NCBI GenBank assembly: GCA_947471505.1
Contig: CANIWM010000008.1
Location: forward strand, 1-64,000
Source: Chthoniobacteraceae bacterium
GTDB lineage: Bacteria; Verrucomicrobiota; Verrucomicrobiia; Chthoniobacterales; Chthoniobacteraceae
Direction of reading: 5' to 3'
DNA length: 64,000 bases
This document shows, piece after piece, positions 61,503 to 64,000 of the stretch. Numbering within the stretch: position 1 is the first letter of the stretch; each line of letters begins with the position of its first letter. Made by a program: the position numbers and the translations under genes. Under the pieces are notes generated by a model. That model made no database searches. It worked only from the letters and a program-made list of their open reading frames with translations, and was not told the origin of the DNA.

Positions 61503-62638
61503 ACCCCGCGCGGTTGCCCATCGCGTGCGAACTCTTCGCGCAATGGCAGCGATCGCGCGGCGACCGCGCTGAGCCTGCAAAACAGCCTTTTACGCGAAGC
61601 TGGAGCGAGTTGCTCGAGAGTGCCGGAATGCGAAGTGCGATTGAAGAGTCGGACGCCGAGCGCGATGCTCGAGCGCTCGCAATCGCCGGATGGGTGAACC
61701 TCAAAAACGTCCGCTACTTTGCCCATCGCATCGCACGTATCTCCATCCCGCTAGCGATGGAGGACCGCTGGTGCGACGCATTCGGCTTCACCCGAACGAG
61801 CGATGACGAAGCTCGCCGCATCCGCGAGTTCCCGTGGGTGCCTGCACTTGCCTTCCTTGCCGAAGCGCGGACCAACATTCCGTTTGTAGACCTGCTGCGG
61901 CTTCACGATTTCCTCATTTCCGACCGTGCCGCGCTCGACACCATACCCATTAAAGAAAGGTCGCTTGAGATTTTCGGCGACGAAAAGCGCCTCGACTTGA
62001 TGCAGGGCTGCTCACTGTTTCGCGCTGGACGGCTCGACCTCACGCGCGACCTGCGTTGCGAACTCATCGGCGTGCCGCTCGCTTGGAAACGCGGCCCTGC
62101 CGCCGCCGCTCACCAACCGCTGATCGTCATCGAGAATGCCGCGACGTGGCATTCCTACTGCCGCTGGAACTCAAAGCACGCCCACTTCAGCGCCGTCATC
62201 TATGGCGACGGCAACCGTTTTGCAGACGGCATCCGCTATCTCGCAGACATCTTCGCCGAACTCGGGGGAACGCGCCCCATCTTCTACTTCGGCGACTTAG
62301 ATCCGCCGGGACTGCTCATCCCGCAAGAAGCGTCCGCGCGCGCTACTGCGCTCGGTTTCCCCCGAGTCGATCCGCACCTCGAAAGCTACGCCACGCTCCT
62401 CCGCATCGGCACGAACCGTGAGCAGCCGTGGGAAGGCGAGCCAGCATCTTCCACACTTTGCGATTGGCTCGGCGAACTTGGCCACGCGGCGCAGCAGATT
62501 TTTGCCGCACGAAAACGATTGGCGCAGGAGCATCTTGGGTGGGATGTATTGTGCAGGGTGGATTACCTCGCCCCGCGCCAGGCGAAACAATGTGAGATCC
62601 AGCCGATAATCCCGCCGGCCAGTAAATCGAGCGAGTAG
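61499..62638 (+). CDS. jetD: Wadjet subunit JetD (Toprim nuclease)
   Basis: 379 residues from a GTG inside the jetC stop. An N-terminal DUF3322-like arm (to about 190) carries IKERSLEIFGDEKRLD, a hallmark of JetD. The DUF2220/Toprim domain follows, with catalytic Glu212 in IVIENAATWHS and Asp266/Asp268 in YFGDLDPPGL. JetD cuts the plasmid DNA trapped by JetABC. The last 76 bases overlap the PAP2 gene on the other strand. Confidence 0.94.
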   Translation: MNPARLPIACELFAQWQRSRGDRAEPAKQPFTRSWSELLESAGMRSAIEESDAERDARALAIAGWVNLKNVRYFAHRIARISIPLAMEDRWCDAFGFTRTSDDEARRIREFPWVPALAFLAEARTNIPFVDLLRLHDFLISDRAALDTIPIKERSLEIFGDEKRLDLMQGCSLFRAGRLDLTRDLRCELIGVPLAWKRGPAAAAHQPLIVIENAATWHSYCRWNSKHAHFSAVIYGDGNRFADGIRYLADIFAELGGTRPIFYFGDLDPPGLLIPQEASARATALGFPRVDPHLESYATLLRIGTNREQPWEGEPASSTLCDWLGELGHAAQQIFAARKRLAQEHLGWDVLCRVDYLAPRQAKQCEIQPIIPPASKSSE

Positions 62639-63171
62639 TGCTGCCGCGTTGCCAGCGTGGAATATGCGATCGCGGCGAACCATAGCCCGCAAACGACGAT
62701 CGTCCAGCGCGGGACCGAAAACACCCGCAGCGCAAGCGCACTCATGGACACGATGAATCCAGCGTGAAGCGACGGAAATGCGTTTAAAGTCCCGTCGAGT
62801 GTCACAATCCAATTCATCGCCACCCCACTTCCAATAACCTCCGGTCGCGTTACTCGCGTGGGGAGGAAGAGGAACACAGTAAAGCAAATGAACAGCATGA
62901 TCCCCACGCAGATGACGAAACGCCTGATCGCCTCACGTGTCGGTAGCAACCACGGCAGCCCGCCGGAAAACGCAAAGTAAGACAGATAAACCCAGCTCCA
63001 CGGCTCCGGAGCAAAGGGCACCACTCGATCAATCCACAACATCGGCACTTCGTGGACGGGGAAAAGCGCGTGCCGGCCAAGCGTGCCGTAGCAGACCCAA
63101 AATACCGCATTCAAAACGACCGTGATGCGCAATTTCAGCCGCCACTCTGCTTTTGCGAGTTGAAGCAACAC
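62563..63171 (-). CDS. PAP2-family membrane phosphatase
   Basis: 202 residues from a GTG at 63171, two bases after the desaturase stop. About five or six membrane segments. The acid-phosphatase motifs are visible: NAFPSLHAGF (central) and STLATRQHYSLDLLAGGIIG (C-terminal His and Asp). The N-terminal K-x6-RP motif is seen only loosely as FLPTRVTRP. It likely dephosphorylates a lipid phosphate or acts as an inositol-phosphoceramide-synthase-like transferase. The longer frame upstream overlaps the desaturase gene. Confidence 0.85.
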   Translation of the reverse strand: MLLQLAKAEWRLKLRITVVLNAVFWVCYGTLGRHALFPVHEVPMLWIDRVVPFAPEPWSWVYLSYFAFSGGLPWLLPTREAIRRFVICVGIMLFICFTVFLFLPTRVTRPEVIGSGVAMNWIVTLDGTLNAFPSLHAGFIVSMSALALRVFSVPRWTIVVCGLWFAAIAYSTLATRQHYSLDLLAGGIIGWISHCFAWRGAR

Positions 63172-63173
63172 AG

Positions 63174-64000
63174 CTACGGAATGACCTTTCCGGCGTGCGG
63201 GTTCGGGACGCTTTCGGGAGCGCGCCGCGGGCCGCGCCACATTTTCAAATACGCGGTGAGCAGCCAGCCGCGCCCGGTGTTTCCATCGAGCTCGGTCTTC
63301 GGCAGATGCACCCACGGCACCGACGGATGCGTGTGGTGCGTGAGGTGCCAGTTGTGATTCAGCCAAAGCACATCAAGCGGCTTCCAAATCCACAAATTCC
63401 GTGCGCCGCGCGTGACGTGTCGCTCCGTGCCGTAGTGGTGCACATATTGCATCGCCGACCACATGAACCCGAATCCGGCATACATCGCGATGTAGTGCCA
63501 GAAAGGAATTTGGAGAAACCACACGATACCAGTGTGCAACGCAATCGCCGCCGCGCCTTCCAGCCGAATGAGGCGCCGATAGCGGGGATTGAGCGACTCG
63601 ATAAATGCGGTCGTCGCCTGATCGACGTGCAGGTATTTTTTGTCGGATCGAAACGGTAGTACAAGAAACAGGATGTTGCTGAGCACTACCATCACGTAAA
63701 AAAAGCCTGTAAGAATCCCGTAGAACGCAAGGATTCTCCATAGCTTGTGGTCGCCATCGAAATAATAGTCAAAAGCCTCATCGTCCGATCGATTGCGCAA
63801 GTGATGCCCCAAGTGCCCCTGTCGCATGAGGTGAAACGGAGCCGGAAAAAACAGCGCCATCAACGCGCCAACCGAGTCATTGATCCGTCTGTTGGAAAAC
63901 AGCATCGCGTGCTCCGCTTCGTGAGTTATCGCATAGACCGAATACATCACGATTCCAAAAACCACCGCGAGAAATCCCAACGCCCAACCGTGGACTCTCG
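63174..64000 (-). CDS. Membrane fatty-acid desaturase (5'-partial at window edge)
   Basis: The frame is open to the window edge, so the start lies beyond 64000; at least 274 residues are visible. All three histidine boxes of membrane di-iron desaturases/hydroxylases are present: HEAEH, HLGHH and HLTHH (within NWHLTHHTHPS), with YVHHYGTERH between. Several membrane helices separate them. It introduces a double bond or hydroxyl into a lipid or carotenoid. Co-directional with the PAP2 gene, suggesting a lipid-modification operon. Confidence 0.9.
   Translation of the reverse strand, partial: RVHGWALGFLAVVFGIVMYSVYAITHEAEHAMLFSNRRINDSVGALMALFFPAPFHLMRQGHLGHHLRNRSDDEAFDYYFDGDHKLWRILAFYGILTGFFYVMVVLSNILFLVLPFRSDKKYLHVDQATTAFIESLNPRYRRLIRLEGAAAIALHTGIVWFLQIPFWHYIAMYAGFGFMWSAMQYVHHYGTERHVTRGARNLWIWKPLDVLWLNHNWHLTHHTHPSVPWVHLPKTELDGNTGRGWLLTAYLKMWRGPRRAPESVPNPHAGKVIP

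Noticed and set aside
55994-62638. Possibility that the four genes are a housekeeping MukBEF/MksBEF condensin
   Set aside because: The fourth gene is a Toprim nuclease of the JetD type, which marks the defence (Wadjet) form rather than a chromosome condensin.

Overview
The window is GC-rich, densely coded bacterial chromosome. It most likely comes from a member of the Verrucomicrobiota or the wider PVC group. The evidence is the combination of two Tat-exported DUF1501 proteins, a planctomycete-type cytochrome c/DUF1549/DUF1553 protein, a formylglycine sulfatase, an exosortase with its EpsI partner, and a family of long palindromic intergenic repeats. MurA, PBP2 and thymidylate synthase show a peptidoglycan-making, free-living type of cell. 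No rRNA, phage or CRISPR array was seen; one tRNA-Leu is present.

Layout. Positions 1-6364 hold an envelope-polysaccharide and signalling locus damaged by two insertion sequences. The inner end of an IS21-like element cuts off the front of a receiver-Hpt protein. Then come a glycosyltransferase, an initiating sugar transferase, a STAS anti-anti-sigma factor, and a fused anti-sigma-kinase/GAF/PP2C-phosphatase gene split by an intact IS5-family element, followed by a single-domain response regulator. Positions 6370-19253 carry deoA, a secreted coiled-coil protein, an SDR enzyme, gmd, a FlgD-like secreted protein, an operon (giant Ala-rich exported protein, ECF sigma factor, anti-sigma-like membrane protein, DUF1501 protein) and the two permeases of a peptide-type ABC importer. 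Positions 19252-25170 are repeat-rich: rpe, a leucine-rich-repeat protein, a lipoprotein hydrolase and an AsmA-like protein sit among five inverted-repeat elements.

Positions 25180-36195 contain dehydrogenase and aldo/keto reductase genes, a nucleotidyltransferase pair, a radical SAM enzyme, the cytochrome/DUF1501 pair, a sugar kinase, exosortase with EpsI, and tRNA-Leu. Positions 36270-51732 are mostly housekeeping: a Uma2 protein, manC, fabF, asd, cysE, PBP2, a sugar nucleotidyltransferase, a DegT aminotransferase, thyA, a frameshifted toxin-antitoxin pair, thiS-thiH, a GYF-domain protein, murA and a CHAP-like exported protein.

Positions 51812-62638 form one long run of tightly packed plus-strand genes. 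Sulfatase, Rieske oxygenase, NTF2-like protein and alpha/beta hydrolase come first. Only 40 bases later comes a complete four-gene Wadjet (jetABCD) anti-plasmid system: kleisin, winged-helix partner, SMC-like ATPase and Toprim nuclease. This is the outstanding system of the window. It is followed on the opposite strand by a PAP2 phosphatase, whose gene overlaps the end of jetD, and by a membrane fatty-acid desaturase cut by the window edge.

All functional calls rest on motifs and length read by eye; no database search was run.
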